A DNA stretch of 64,000 bases from Candidatus Saccharimonadota bacterium (GCA_017404955.1 JAFRBH010000008.1:38941-102940), one strand, 5' to 3'; positions 9,237-18,651 are shown, numbered from the stretch's first letter. The notes: generated by a model not told the origin, from the sequence alone. Program-made: numbers and translations.

Positions 9237-10859
9237 TTAGATATTCCCGTCAATAGGGGAGATTAATGATGGTCGCCAAGTGTCTGGGTAGTCACTTTGT
9301 CCTAGGAATGTAGCAATCGTAGCAGCGATATTGGAAATACCAGCATCTTCAAGTTTAGCGAACTCATACTTATCACGATTTTCCGTGTTGTCATAAATTA
9401 CAAATGGTACCGGGTTAGTAGTATGAGCAGTCTTGGCATGACCTTCATTATCCGTCAACTCCTCAGCATTACCATGATCAGCAGTAATAATTAGCACGCC
9501 ACCGAGGCGGTCAACTTCTTTAGCGATGCGTGCTAGCTGAATATCAATAGCTTCCATAGCGACAATTGTCGGCTCAAGCTCCGCAAAATGTCCCACCATA
9601 TCTCCGCCAGGAAAGTTAAGACGAATAAACTTATATTTATCAAGATTTTCAATTACAGCATCAGTAATCTCCGCCGACTTCATCCATGGACGTGTGTCAA
9701 ATGGCTGAGTATCGGATGGTATCTCAATATGTTCCTCACCAATAGCTTTTTTGTAGCTATTGCCGTTAAAATAATAAGTGATGTGACCAAACTTCACAGT
9801 CTCAGAAACTGCTAATTGATGAATGCCGCGAGAGCCCAAGAAGGAATTAAGCGTATCATTAATAACGACTGGTTCGACTAGGCGATGTTCTGGCACATGA
9901 GTATCAGAGTTATATTCTGTCATCCCCACGAAATAAACATCTGGTTTATTGTGATAGAGTGTACCATCCTTGTCATAATAAGTACGATCAAAATGAGGGA
10001 AGTCATTATAAGTCATTGCCATAGCAAATTCCACAGCACGATCAGCCCTAAAATCATAATAGATAAAGGTATCACCATCTTGGACGCGGCCAACTGGCTT
10101 GCCATTTTCTACAACGACAAATGGTGGAATATATTGATCTTGAAGACTAGGGTCTTTCTCTCTAAAGGTATTAATGGCGCTGGTAGCTGAAGGGAAGCGA
10201 TGAAAAGCTTCACCACAAACAATGGCATCCCAACCAGCTTTAACAATATCCCAATCACTTTCGTAGCGGTCTGCCACGAAGACCATACGGCCACCGCCAG
10301 AAGCGATGCGATAATCAGGATGATCAGGGAAGGAAGCGATAAACGCTTCTAGTTCTGCTACATATTGAAGTGCTGATTGTGGCGGAGTGTCACGACCATC
10401 TAGTACGAGGTGAATGCGAATATGCTCAACACCCTCAGAATGAGCTTGGTCAATCATACGTTCTAAATGGTAAATGCTACTATGGACGTTGCCGTCGGAA
10501 AAAATACCAGCAAAATGCAAAGTAGAATTTCTTTCCTTAGTACGTTTGATAACTTCTTGCCAAGCTTCAGATTTCCAAATGTCACCGCTATTAATAGCTT
10601 CGTTAATTTGAGCAATGTCTTGTTTAATAATTTGACCAGAGCCAATGGCGTTATGTCCAACTTCAGAGTTGCCCATACTACCTGGCATAATTCCTACTGC
10701 TTCGCCAGAAGCGTTGAGACCGGTGGTTTTGTAATTTCCTACTGCGTAGTTCAAAAATTCGGTGTGAGCTTGCTTCACAGCATTACCCATTAGATCACGT
10801 TTCAAGCCGACGCCATCTAGGATTGCTAGCACAACTGGACCGTTATAGTTTAAATTCAT
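9237..10859 (-). CDS. gpmI: 2,3-bisphosphoglycerate-independent phosphoglycerate mutase
   Basis: This 540-residue alkaline-phosphatase-fold enzyme interconverts 3- and 2-phosphoglycerate using two metal ions, often Mn2+. Metal ligands and the catalytic Ser are visible: 'LAILDGVG' (Asp), 'MPGSMGNSEVGHNAIG' (phosphoserine), 'LDGRDTPP', 'ADRY', 'GHFAE' and 'ITADHGNAEE'. The length is a little above the usual 510-520. An AAAGGAG sequence lies 12 nt before the ATG, rather far. It belongs to a lower-glycolysis cluster with pgi, pgk and pyk on the same strand; tpiA is at 56.7 kb. Confidence 0.96.
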   Translation of the reverse strand: MNLNYNGPVVLAILDGVGLKRDLMGNAVKQAHTEFLNYAVGNYKTTGLNASGEAVGIMPGSMGNSEVGHNAIGSGQIIKQDIAQINEAINSGDIWKSEAWQEVIKRTKERNSTLHFAGIFSDGNVHSSIYHLERMIDQAHSEGVEHIRIHLVLDGRDTPPQSALQYVAELEAFIASFPDHPDYRIASGGGRMVFVADRYESDWDIVKAGWDAIVCGEAFHRFPSATSAINTFREKDPSLQDQYIPPFVVVENGKPVGRVQDGDTFIYYDFRADRAVEFAMAMTYNDFPHFDRTYYDKDGTLYHNKPDVYFVGMTEYNSDTHVPEHRLVEPVVINDTLNSFLGSRGIHQLAVSETVKFGHITYYFNGNSYKKAIGEEHIEIPSDTQPFDTRPWMKSAEITDAVIENLDKYKFIRLNFPGGDMVGHFAELEPTIVAMEAIDIQLARIAKEVDRLGGVLIITADHGNAEELTDNEGHAKTAHTTNPVPFVIYDNTENRDKYEFAKLEDAGISNIAATIATFLGQSDYPDTWRPSLISPIDGNI

Positions 10860-10901
10860 AAGTGTTGCCCACTCCTTTTAATTGCTCTTTATATTATACA
10901 C

Positions 10902-12182
10902 CTAAGCAATTGGTTTGCCTAGTAGTTCAAACATATTTTGCTTATATGTTTCCACGCCTGGCTGGTCAAACGGATTGACACCAGAAATTTTAGCAGAAAG
11001 GGCACAAGCGAGTTCGAAGAAGTAGATTAGCTCACCTATACTTCTTGCGGTTAAATCTGCAATCTCAATTTCAAGCACTGGAATACCGCCAATACGATGA
11101 GCCCTAATGGTAGCTTCTTCAGCTTTTTGATTGACATAGTCTAAACTTTTACCGGCGAGATAATTTAAGTTGTCGAGATTTTCTGAGTCATTTGGAATCA
11201 CAATTGATCTAGCATTAGGTGTTGTAATTTTTACAACAGTTTCAAACATATTACGACGACCTTGCTGAATATACTGACCAAGAGAATGTAGATCTGTAGT
11301 ATAAACAACGGAGGCAGGGAAAATTCCTTGTCCGTTTTTCCCTTCAGATTCGCCAAATAGCTGTTTCCACCATTCCATGAAAGTGGTAAGTCGCGGCTCA
11401 AAAGTAGCTAAGATTTCAGTCTCTTTCCCCTGCTCTTTGTAAAGCATTTGGCGGAGGATGGCATATTTGGCAGCCTCTCTTGCAATAGCGGCAGAAGTAT
11501 CTACAGTAGCCGAACTCATAGTTGTGGCAAATTCTGCTTCGGTGCCAATCGCGGCTTTGCGTGCGCTTTCTAATAATTCATCAATGTTAACACCAGCTAC
11601 TGCCATTGGTAAAAGCCCTACTGCAGTTAGTACCGAAAAACGTCCACCAATATTATCTGGTACAACAAAACGTTGGTAGCCTTTTTTGACAGCCTCATCA
11701 TGTAAGGCGCCTTTATTGGCATCGGTTGTAGCATAAATACGCTCCGCTGCACCTTTCTCACCATATTTGGCAATCAGACCAGCCTTGAGCAGCCTAAAGG
11801 CAATCGCTGGTTCAGTTGTGGTGCCAGATTTAGAAATAACATTCACGGAAAAATCAGCTGTGCCAATTTCGGCAAATAGTTTGTCTAGTGCGGCAGAACT
11901 TAGATTGTTCCCAGCATAAACAACTTTGGTCTTACTATTGTTGCCAAGCGCATCAATTACGGCCTTGTGCCCCAAATATGAGCCACCAATACCAACACAG
12001 ATTAAAAAGCTTGAATCGCTGCTAATTTTAGCTGCAGCCTGCTTGATGCGTGTCAATTCATCCTGGTCAATTGGGACATTGAGCCAGCCAGCCATAGAAT
12101 CGGTTTTGATTTCGGCGAGCGCAGTTTCTGCGGCAGAATAATCAGAAATATGTATCGTTGTATCCGTAAGAACCCTTATCAT
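10902..12182 (-). CDS. pgi: Glucose-6-phosphate isomerase
   Basis: This 426-residue SIS-domain enzyme interconverts glucose-6-phosphate and fructose-6-phosphate. Motifs: GIGGSYLG phosphate loop near residue 66, VISKSGTTTEPA in the SIS fold, the PGI signature 'DNIGGRFSVLTAVGLLP' and the C-terminal 'NPFDQPGVETYK' with the catalytic Lys. The length matches the short Bacillus-type form rather than the 550-residue proteobacterial one. The ATG at 12180-12182 has a GGAGG site 5 nt upstream. It is 27 nt downstream of the HNH nuclease gene. Confidence 0.95.
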   Translation of the reverse strand: MIRVLTDTTIHISDYSAAETALAEIKTDSMAGWLNVPIDQDELTRIKQAAAKISSDSSFLICVGIGGSYLGHKAVIDALGNNSKTKVVYAGNNLSSAALDKLFAEIGTADFSVNVISKSGTTTEPAIAFRLLKAGLIAKYGEKGAAERIYATTDANKGALHDEAVKKGYQRFVVPDNIGGRFSVLTAVGLLPMAVAGVNIDELLESARKAAIGTEAEFATTMSSATVDTSAAIAREAAKYAILRQMLYKEQGKETEILATFEPRLTTFMEWWKQLFGESEGKNGQGIFPASVVYTTDLHSLGQYIQQGRRNMFETVVKITTPNARSIVIPNDSENLDNLNYLAGKSLDYVNQKAEEATIRAHRIGGIPVLEIEIADLTARSIGELIYFFELACALSAKISGVNPFDQPGVETYKQNMFELLGKPIA

Positions 12183-12209
12183 TTTTCCTCCAAATTATGC
12201 TTATATTTA

Positions 12210-12944
12210 TTATACACCGATTGCTGGTTCTTTCGGGCATTTTTCTAAGACATTCGCAATCGCACTTTTCTCTGCCTCTGTTACCCAGAGAGAATATTTG
12301 TATTTTACAGAAATTTGACGAGTAACATATTGGCATCTAAAGGCTTTATTTGGTGGCAACCAAGTAGCGGCATCTCCATCAGATTTTTGTTGATTGGCTG
12401 CGCTATCCGCAGCAATTAGATTAAGTGGGTCAGTAGCAATCTGGTAGCGCTCTTCCTTGGTTTTATACTGAGCCCCTTTTTGCCAAGCATCAGAAAGCGC
12501 TACGATGTGATCGATTTGAATCTTTTTACTGAACTCAGATTTGCTAGAAAAAGTCATTTCATTCCCAGTGTATGGCTCAATAAATTTTCCGCCAACCACA
12601 TCACAACCATCCATCACTGCAGTATTACCTAATTCTCTTTTGATGATAATTTGGCGAAGCGAACAGCCATCAATCTTTGGCCAACCAGCATAGAACTCAG
12701 AGCGATTGTAACCAGTTTTTGGAGCGCGACCTTTAACTTCAAGTTTTTCTAGAACTGTAGTGGCTAATGTAGTACTTTCATTTTCTGGGGCAATATCAAT
12801 TGTCCCAGCTATAGCTTCTGGGTCGTCTTCTTTTGGGACTACTTCTTTCTCGTAGCTGGCTGGGTTAATAATCAAGAAAACCGCCACAACAAAGAGCAAG
12901 GCAAGCATAGCAGCTATCCTTCTGATTCTATACGGTTCTTTCAT
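12210..12944 (-). CDS. Membrane-anchored or secreted HNH nuclease (DUF1524/GmrSD C-terminal-like)
   Basis: This 244-residue protein has an N-terminal hydrophobic helix (about 9-28) that acts as a signal anchor. An acidic linker and a C-terminal HNH-type domain follow: 'QIDHIVALSDAW' carries the catalytic DH pair, and 'DPLNLIAADSAANQQKSD' gives the Asn and Lys-x-Asp positions of the DUF1524 pattern. 'AATWLPPNKAFRCQYV' closes the domain, as in secreted bacterial nucleases. Location outside the membrane is inferred from the single N-terminal helix. A role in degrading external DNA for nucleotide salvage or competence is plausible. It sits between pgk and pgi in the glycolysis block, with no obvious Shine-Dalgarno of its own. 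Confidence 0.78.
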   Translation of the reverse strand: MKEPYRIRRIAAMLALLFVVAVFLIINPASYEKEVVPKEDDPEAIAGTIDIAPENESTTLATTVLEKLEVKGRAPKTGYNRSEFYAGWPKIDGCSLRQIIIKRELGNTAVMDGCDVVGGKFIEPYTGNEMTFSSKSEFSKKIQIDHIVALSDAWQKGAQYKTKEERYQIATDPLNLIAADSAANQQKSDGDAATWLPPNKAFRCQYVTRQISVKYKYSLWVTEAEKSAIANVLEKCPKEPAIGV

Positions 12945-12990
12945 AAGACTAGTGTTTCACAGAGACTAAAGTTTCGCAAGCACAAGTGTG

Positions 12991-14097
12991 TTATTTATCA
13001 TCTAGAGAGTCTAAACCTGGCAGAGACTCGCCGGCAAGGAGTTCTAAAGCTGCTCCACCACCAGTAGATATTAGACCATATTTTAAGCTGTTGTCAATCT
13101 TCTGTAACCCTTCCACAAAGCCAGTGGTGTCACCGCCACAAATTACAGAGTAAATTCCCTTCTCTTTCCCTAGAAATTCGGCCAGAGCTTGAGAGCTTTT
13201 AGCAAAATCTGGGTTTTCTACGTAGCCTAAGACACCGTTCCAAAGCACGGTTTTGGCGCCTTTTACCAACTCAATAATCTCAGCTGTTGATTTTGGACCG
13301 AGATCGAGTTTTGTACCATTTTCGTCAGTAGCAAAGTCGGAAGCAATGTAAATCTTATCGGAAGAAGTTAGCAATTCCCTTTCCTCGTCAGATAAACTAC
13401 CATCCGCAATATCTGCGGCAATCTTACCGCCAACAATGATTTTGTCGGCAATCTTCAAAAACTTGGTGATTAATGGCTGCTTGTCTTTGACCTTGGCACC
13501 ACCAATTACTACTACAAATGGGTGGGCCGGATTTTCGGCGAGCTTAGATAAGCTTGTGACTTCTTTCTCTAGAAGTGGGCCGGCTACGGAAGGAAGTTCA
13601 GAAGTAATAGCGGAAGTTGAGGCGTGAGCACGATGAACCACGGCAAAGCCATCTTGGACAAACACCTCTGCATGAGTAGATTCGGCAATCTCCCTGGCAA
13701 ACTCAGCAGAATTCTCTTCTTCACCTGGGAAGAAACGCAAGTTTTCCAAAAGTAAAATTCCACCGACTGGTAATTTTTCTACAGCTTCTTCAACATCTGG
13801 ACCAGAAACATCAGCCACGAAAAATACTTTTTTATCTGGCAAAAGTTCTTTCAGTTTATCAGCAACGGGCTTTAAAGATAACTCCGGGACCTTCTTACCT
13901 TCTGGACGGCCAAGATGAGAAATTAGAATAATACGCCTAGCTCCTTTTTTCTCTAATAACTCTAAGGTTGGAATAGTTTCGCGAATACGTAAATCGTCAG
14001 TAACTACTCCATCTTTCATTGGTACGTTATAATCAACGCGCATGAGAACGGTTTGCCCACGTACTTTAGTATCGTTTAAGCTAAGCTTTTCAAACAT
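12991..14097 (-). CDS. pgk: Phosphoglycerate kinase
   Basis: This 368-residue glycolytic kinase makes ATP from 1,3-bisphosphoglycerate. Motifs: 'LMRVDYNVPMKDG' near the N-terminus, 'LISHLGRPEGK', 'LLENLRFFPGEE', 'VVIGGAKVKDK' and the C-terminal nucleotide site 'VICGGDTTGFVEGL' followed by 'ISTGGGAALELLAG'. It is slightly shorter than the usual 390-400. I placed the start at ATG 14095-14097 because GGAGG lies 4 nt upstream; the frame stays open a little further upstream into the end of pyk but has no support there. Confidence 0.96.
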   Translation of the reverse strand: MFEKLSLNDTKVRGQTVLMRVDYNVPMKDGVVTDDLRIRETIPTLELLEKKGARRIILISHLGRPEGKKVPELSLKPVADKLKELLPDKKVFFVADVSGPDVEEAVEKLPVGGILLLENLRFFPGEEENSAEFAREIAESTHAEVFVQDGFAVVHRAHASTSAITSELPSVAGPLLEKEVTSLSKLAENPAHPFVVVIGGAKVKDKQPLITKFLKIADKIIVGGKIAADIADGSLSDEERELLTSSDKIYIASDFATDENGTKLDLGPKSTAEIIELVKGAKTVLWNGVLGYVENPDFAKSSQALAEFLGKEKGIYSVICGGDTTGFVEGLQKIDNSLKYGLISTGGGAALELLAGESLPGLDSLDDK

Positions 14098-14123
14098 TTT
14101 GCCTCCATTAACTCTATTATACA

Positions 14124-15557
14124 CTAGATACGCACAATATGAATAGTGTCTGTGCCACCAGCGGTGTCTTTGTGACCAGAGATGATTACTGCTAAAATGT
14201 CGTCTTTATCTTCACGGACTTGGAGATAACCATTTTCTTTTAGCTCACTGGCTAAATCCTGACCATAGGTTTCAGAATAAGTGCGAACGAAAGCAGAATT
14301 AGCATAAGTCAAGGCAAGCTGTCCAGCTACGCGTGGATTGCTGGTGACGGTAACAATCGGTAGCTTTGGACGCTGCGCGGCAATTGCAGAAGCAGTTGCG
14401 CCAGAAGCAGTTTGACAAACGATAACATCAGCATCGATTTTTTCTGCAAGGCTAACAACGCCATTAGCAATAGCGTCATAGCTTTTATAATTGCCGGTAA
14501 CTTCATGGTTGATTGGTGAAACGTGAGAATGATTTTGGGTGTATAAAATCACCTTTTTCATTGCCTTTACAGTTTCTACTGGGTATTTGCCGTTGGCAGT
14601 CTCATCAGAGAGCATTACGGCATCTGCGCCTTGAATTACAGCATTTGCTACATCAGAGACTTCAGCACGAGTTGGCTCTGGGTTCTCTACCATTGAACCC
14701 ATCATCTGAGTAGCCACAATACAAAGCTTAGAGTGCTCGCGGCACATAGCGATTAATTTTCTCTGGACAATTGGCACTACTTCAGCACCAGCTTCAACGG
14801 CCATATCGCCACGTGCGACCATGATACCATCGGTTGCTTTGACGATTGCTTCCATGGTTTCATCAGACTCAATAGCTTTTTTAGTCTCAATCTTGGCGAT
14901 AATGCGAGCGGTAGAGCCATGAGAAAGTAGAATCTGTCTCAACTTCTCAATATCCTCTGCCGACTGTACAAAAGATAACGCCACATAATCAAAATCACGG
15001 CTAGCACCAAACTCAATATCAGCCATATCCTTTTCAGTAATAATGTCGCCACCAAAATCTGTATCTGGAAGATTGAGACCTTTATGACTCATAATGAAGC
15101 CATCATTTAAGACCTTCACTTTAATAGCGGTATTGGATACAATCTCGGTAACCTCAGATTTAACTTTGCCGTCAAACATAGAAAGCGGTTCGCCGACTTT
15201 TACCTTCTCGGCAAGATTATATTGAACTGGGATAATGTTACTGCCATCATGTGTGGTGATAGAATTATCCAAAATCAATTCATCGCCCGTGCGAACATCC
15301 ATATGATTATTTTGAATCTCGCCAAGACGAATCTTTGGTCCCTGCAAATCCTGCAGAATAGCCACAGAACGACCTTTCTTTGCGGCAGCCTTTCTTATCC
15401 ATTCAATTTGTTGGTCGCGCTCGGTATAATCACCGTGAGAAAAATTAAGTCTGCAACCATTAACGCCAGCCATGATCAGCTCTTCAATTTTCTCTTCAGA
15501 AAAAACTGCTGGTCCAATGGTGGCAAGAATTTTAGTTCTTTTAAACAATTTACTCAT
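14124..15557 (-). CDS. pyk: Pyruvate kinase
   Basis: This 477-residue enzyme converts PEP and ADP to pyruvate and ATP. The start 'MSKLFKRTKILATIGPA' fits the family. Motifs: 'GCRLNFSHGDY', 'ILQDLQGPKIRLGE', the active-site region 'IIAKIETKKAIE' with 'IMVARGDMAVEAG', and 'IVATQMMGSMVENPEPTRAEVSDVANAV'. The C-terminal allosteric domain is present. The start ATG 15555-15557 lies 7 nt after a TAAAAT box, so the transcript is probably leaderless; 12 more codons are open upstream without support. It is the first gene of the minus-strand block. Confidence 0.96.
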   Translation of the reverse strand: MSKLFKRTKILATIGPAVFSEEKIEELIMAGVNGCRLNFSHGDYTERDQQIEWIRKAAAKKGRSVAILQDLQGPKIRLGEIQNNHMDVRTGDELILDNSITTHDGSNIIPVQYNLAEKVKVGEPLSMFDGKVKSEVTEIVSNTAIKVKVLNDGFIMSHKGLNLPDTDFGGDIITEKDMADIEFGASRDFDYVALSFVQSAEDIEKLRQILLSHGSTARIIAKIETKKAIESDETMEAIVKATDGIMVARGDMAVEAGAEVVPIVQRKLIAMCREHSKLCIVATQMMGSMVENPEPTRAEVSDVANAVIQGADAVMLSDETANGKYPVETVKAMKKVILYTQNHSHVSPINHEVTGNYKSYDAIANGVVSLAEKIDADVIVCQTASGATASAIAAQRPKLPIVTVTSNPRVAGQLALTYANSAFVRTYSETYGQDLASELKENGYLQVREDKDDILAVIISGHKDTAGGTDTIHIVRI

Positions 15558-15564
15558 ATCTTTT

Positions 15565-15570
15565 ATTTTA
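15565..15570 (-). promoter_or_regulatory. -10 box for a leaderless pyk transcript
   Basis: TAAAAT on the minus strand, 7 nt before the ATG. It would drive the long minus-strand glycolysis and wall block. Confidence 0.5.
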
Positions 15571-15629
15571 CCACAGAAAATGGTGGCGCTCAAAGTTTTT
15601 ATGGTAAAATGGTCTTAAGGAATTTTTGT

Positions 15630-16118
15630 ATGCCAAAGAAGAAAAAAGTTTTACAAAGATACTATTCTTACCCTAAACAGCCTGAGCCGTTGAATTTTCC
15701 AATTGAGCCGATTGCTCATAGATTTTCAATGTTTGCGATTGTCCTCTGCCTTGTCCTGGTATTTGGAAACTTAATCGCTCATTTCGTGTTTAATCCAGAA
15801 ACCGCCGCAAAGAGAGAGCTTGAACGCATCGCCAAGGATTATTACGAAAATTATTACTATGATATTTTTACAGAGAATACACCAGAAGATGAATTAGCAA
15901 TCGCTCTACAATCTTATGCTGATTATGGTTTTCCGCCAGTTTATCTAAGGCAGCTATTGTTGTTTGATGATGGTAGACACGAAGCCTCTAGGCAATACTT
16001 TACCGGCCAATATTTCTGCAACACCAATCATACTTCAGTGATTTATATGCCTTATGCCCCGTACGGGAAGACTGATTATAATATTAAATATAGCTACGAC
16101 TGCTGGTGGGAAAAATAG
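15630..16118 (+). CDS. Single-pass membrane protein of unknown function
   Basis: The protein has 162 residues: a basic N-terminus (PKKKK, then 'RYYSYPKQPEPLNFP'), one transmembrane helix at about residues 33-53 and an external domain rich in Tyr and Phe ('RIAKDYYENYYYDIF', 'YADYGFPPVYLRQLLLFDDG'). Two cysteines in the C-terminal part ('YFCNTNH' and 'YDCWWEK') could form a disulfide. I place the start at 15630, with AAGGA 8 nt upstream; the frame stays open far upstream antisense to pyk, which is not real coding. I do not recognise the family. It is the first plus-strand gene and precedes the pyrophosphatase. Confidence 0.75.
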   Translation: MPKKKKVLQRYYSYPKQPEPLNFPIEPIAHRFSMFAIVLCLVLVFGNLIAHFVFNPETAAKRELERIAKDYYENYYYDIFTENTPEDELAIALQSYADYGFPPVYLRQLLLFDDGRHEASRQYFTGQYFCNTNHTSVIYMPYAPYGKTDYNIKYSYDCWWEK

Positions 16119-16140
16119 TCATAAAATAAAATGCTTATCT

Positions 16141-16169
16141 TTGCGGTTTTTCGCAATGGGTGTTAAAAT
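16141..16169 (+). promoter_or_regulatory. Promoter of the pyrophosphatase gene
   Basis: TTGCGG (16141-16146) and TAAAAT (16164-16169) are separated by exactly 17 nt. The predicted 5' leader is about 70 nt and ends in a strong AAGGAGG site, unlike the leaderless promoters elsewhere in the window. Confidence 0.5.
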
Positions 16170-16248
16170 AAGTTTGGTGGGCGTCTAAGGAGCGCGCACT
16201 ATTTTGTTTTGTAGCAAAGTTCTTTAACAAAAAAGGAGGTAGAAGCCT

Positions 16249-18468
16249 ATGTTAGTTTACTATGGCGTTATGTTTATCTCTATCATTACCTTCTGTCTCA
16301 TCTTCCGAAACTTCAAAGATTTGAAGAATCACGATGAGGGTACTGAGGAAATGAGTGAGATTGCCAGTATTATTCGCGCTGGTGCAAAAACTTTCATGCG
16401 CAGAGAATATCGGGTAATTATTCCTACAGTTATTATCGTATCAGCTGTCTATTCCCTGTTTATAGAAAGGACGGCCGGTCTCTCATTCATGTTTGGGTCA
16501 TTACTGTCTAGTTTAGCTGTAATAATCAGTATGAGGGGAGGCACTTACGGCAATGTTCGGACAACTAACGCAGCGAGGGTAACTAAGGCTATGAGCAGAA
16601 CCTTGCGTATTGCGTTGCTGGGTGGCAGTATCAGCGGTTATTCCGTGCCGGCCTTCGCTTTGTTCGGAGCGATGGTAATCTTTATCGCATCTGGCGGTAT
16701 TACCACCAACGTTGATGGGCACGGTTTTCTTCTGAGCGTGCCCTGCAACCCTTTGGCTATGCGTGTCACGACGTATTCACTTGGCTATTCACTAGTCGCC
16801 ATGTTTAATCGTGTGGCTGGCGGTAACTACACCAAAGCTGCGGACATTTCGGCAGACATTGTCGGAAAGAATGTTCACAACTTACCTGAGGATGATGCAA
16901 GAATGCCTAATACTTTAGCTGATTTCATTGGCGACTGTGTCAATGATATCGCTGGCAACGTTTCCGATCTTTCGGAATCGTTTATCGCTACGCCGGTAGC
17001 AGCAATCTTGGTGTCAATACAGGAGTTCGCAGAAAATACCGAGACTTTGAATGCAGCTTGCATTTATCCGTTTATCTTAACGGGAGGCGGTCTACTCGCG
17101 AGTATTATAGGTGTTAATCACATCATCTTGAGGAACCGTAAGCAAGTTCAGATCATCAACGGCAAGGAAGTGGAAGTTTCCCGTGAAGACATCGATCCGG
17201 CAACAGAGTTAGATCATGCGACTTATCTTTCAGCTATCGTAGTAGGGCTAATCGGTCTCATAGGAGCAAAGGTGGTGTTCGGTCACATAGAATTACCCGA
17301 GTGCTTCATCTGGGGTTGGCTCTCTCCTGTAGTCGCAGCGATACTCGGCATGATTAGCTCTGTAGCAATAGGTAAACTCACAGAACTCTACACCAGCTAC
17401 AAGTACCATCATGTCAAGAGACTTGCTTATATGGCACGAGAAGGTGTAGCCTATGAACAAACAGAGGGTGATTCGATTGGTAAACGCTCAGTTATGGCGC
17501 CGTGCATCATCATTGCGTTAGCAATTATTATTTCCTGTGCAATCTGTGGGGTTTATGGTGTTGCTATCGCAGCAGTTGGCGTACTTAGCTTTATTGGAAC
17601 TACTGTGTCTATTGATGCTTTTGGTCCGGTGGCAGACAATGCTGGCGGTATCGCTGAAAGTTGTCATCTTGATCCGAGCGTTCGAAGGATTACTGATGAA
17701 CTGGACGCGGTCGGAAACACTACCGCCGCTATTGGAAAAGGAAATGCTATTTGTGGAGCAGGATTTGCAACTGTGTCATTGACGTTTTCCTATATCGGCT
17801 CATACGACATCTCAAAGTATTTTGGGACATCACGAGCTACGATTATGTCTATAGTGACTATCATTGGTGGTTTAATCATCGGTTCAGCGCTGATTGACTA
17901 TTTCTCATCAATACTTGGACATAATACCATCGAAGCGGCCAAGAAACTTGCTGATGAAGGCGAAAGACAGCTCAAAATCCCTGGCGTGCTGGAAGGAGAA
18001 ACTCGCCCTGACTATGAGCATGTCATCACAATGGCAGCCGATGAAGCTCTCGGTTATATGTTCATGCCGTCGATCATAGCAATGGTGGTGCCACTTTGTG
18101 GTTTTATCTTTGGCCCAAATCTTGTACTCGGATTGCTTGCAGGAGCTATTGCTGCCGCAATCAAGGAAGCGCTCTTTATGGGCAATTCTGGCGGAGCATG
18201 GGATAATGCTAAGAAGATGTGGGAAGCAGGCATGGTAATATTGTTGGGAGAAGACGGAGAGCCTGTCCGCAATGAAGATGGCAGTGCCGTTATTCTCTAC
18301 AAGAATAATCCTGAAAACACTGAAGCGTACAAATCTGCCGTGGCTTGTGATACTATGGGTGATACCAGAAAAGATGTAATCGGTGTAGCCCTTGATATCT
18401 TTATCAAGATCATGTCCACCGAATCGAACACTCTGGCGCCGCTCTTCGCCGCGTACAGTTTGTTCTAA
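16249..18468 (+). CDS. hppA: Membrane-bound proton/sodium-translocating pyrophosphatase, K+-dependent type
   Basis: This 739-residue integral membrane enzyme couples PPi hydrolysis to ion pumping. Signature segments: the PPi-site region 'KAADISADIVGKN' with acidic 'GDCVNDIAGNVSDL', 'DAFGPVADNAGGIAE', and 'DNAKK' near the C-terminus. The motif 'GNTTAAIGKG' has Ala where K+-independent enzymes carry Lys, so K+ dependence is expected from family knowledge. Whether H+ or Na+ is pumped cannot be decided here. A strong AAGGAGG lies 9 nt before the ATG, and a GC-rich terminator follows. Codon choice is more GC-rich than in neighbours, consistent with high expression or different ancestry. Confidence 0.95.
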   Translation: MLVYYGVMFISIITFCLIFRNFKDLKNHDEGTEEMSEIASIIRAGAKTFMRREYRVIIPTVIIVSAVYSLFIERTAGLSFMFGSLLSSLAVIISMRGGTYGNVRTTNAARVTKAMSRTLRIALLGGSISGYSVPAFALFGAMVIFIASGGITTNVDGHGFLLSVPCNPLAMRVTTYSLGYSLVAMFNRVAGGNYTKAADISADIVGKNVHNLPEDDARMPNTLADFIGDCVNDIAGNVSDLSESFIATPVAAILVSIQEFAENTETLNAACIYPFILTGGGLLASIIGVNHIILRNRKQVQIINGKEVEVSREDIDPATELDHATYLSAIVVGLIGLIGAKVVFGHIELPECFIWGWLSPVVAAILGMISSVAIGKLTELYTSYKYHHVKRLAYMAREGVAYEQTEGDSIGKRSVMAPCIIIALAIIISCAICGVYGVAIAAVGVLSFIGTTVSIDAFGPVADNAGGIAESCHLDPSVRRITDELDAVGNTTAAIGKGNAICGAGFATVSLTFSYIGSYDISKYFGTSRATIMSIVTIIGGLIIGSALIDYFSSILGHNTIEAAKKLADEGERQLKIPGVLEGETRPDYEHVITMAADEALGYMFMPSIIAMVVPLCGFIFGPNLVLGLLAGAIAAAIKEALFMGNSGGAWDNAKKMWEAGMVILLGEDGEPVRNEDGSAVILYKNNPENTEAYKSAVACDTMGDTRKDVIGVALDIFIKIMSTESNTLAPLFAAYSLF

Positions 18469-18490
18469 CTAAATAAATACTCCTTAGAGA

Positions 18491-18518
18491 AGCCCCCAGC
18501 TTGTGCTGGGGGCTATTT
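18491..18518 (+). terminator. Rho-independent terminator after hppA
   Basis: A perfect 10-bp stem (AGCCCCCAGC / GCTGGGGGCT) with a TTGT loop, followed by ATTTTAT. It lies 22 nt after the hppA stop. Confidence 0.85.
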
Positions 18519-18535
18519 TATGACGGTATAAATTT

Positions 18536-18565
18536 AAAAAATAAACCCTACGGGCTTATTTTTTC
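18536..18565. terminator. AT-rich hairpin, probable bidirectional terminator
   Basis: An AAAATAA...TTATTTT stem with an inner CCC/GGG and one mismatch, flanked by A and T runs. It lies between hppA and the minus-strand tRNA-Glu and could stop both. Confidence 0.55.
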
Positions 18566-18575
18566 GTTCGAAACT

Positions 18576-18651
18576 TGGTGATCTCGAGGAGAGTCGAACT
18601 CCTATTGACGGGATGAAAACCCGTTGTACTAACCGTTATACTACGAGACCA
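18576..18651 (-). tRNA. tRNA-Glu (TTC)
   Basis: A cloverleaf on the minus strand: acceptor TGGTCTC pairs with GAGATCA (one G-T), CCA is encoded, and the anticodon stem ACGGG/CCCGT closes the loop TTTTCAT with anticodon TTC. The T-arm contains GTTCGACTC. Confidence 0.92.

Noticed and set aside
15222..15629. Long N-terminal extension of the membrane protein starting at 15630
   Set aside because: It is antisense to the conserved pyruvate kinase, and a Shine-Dalgarno supports the start at 15630.
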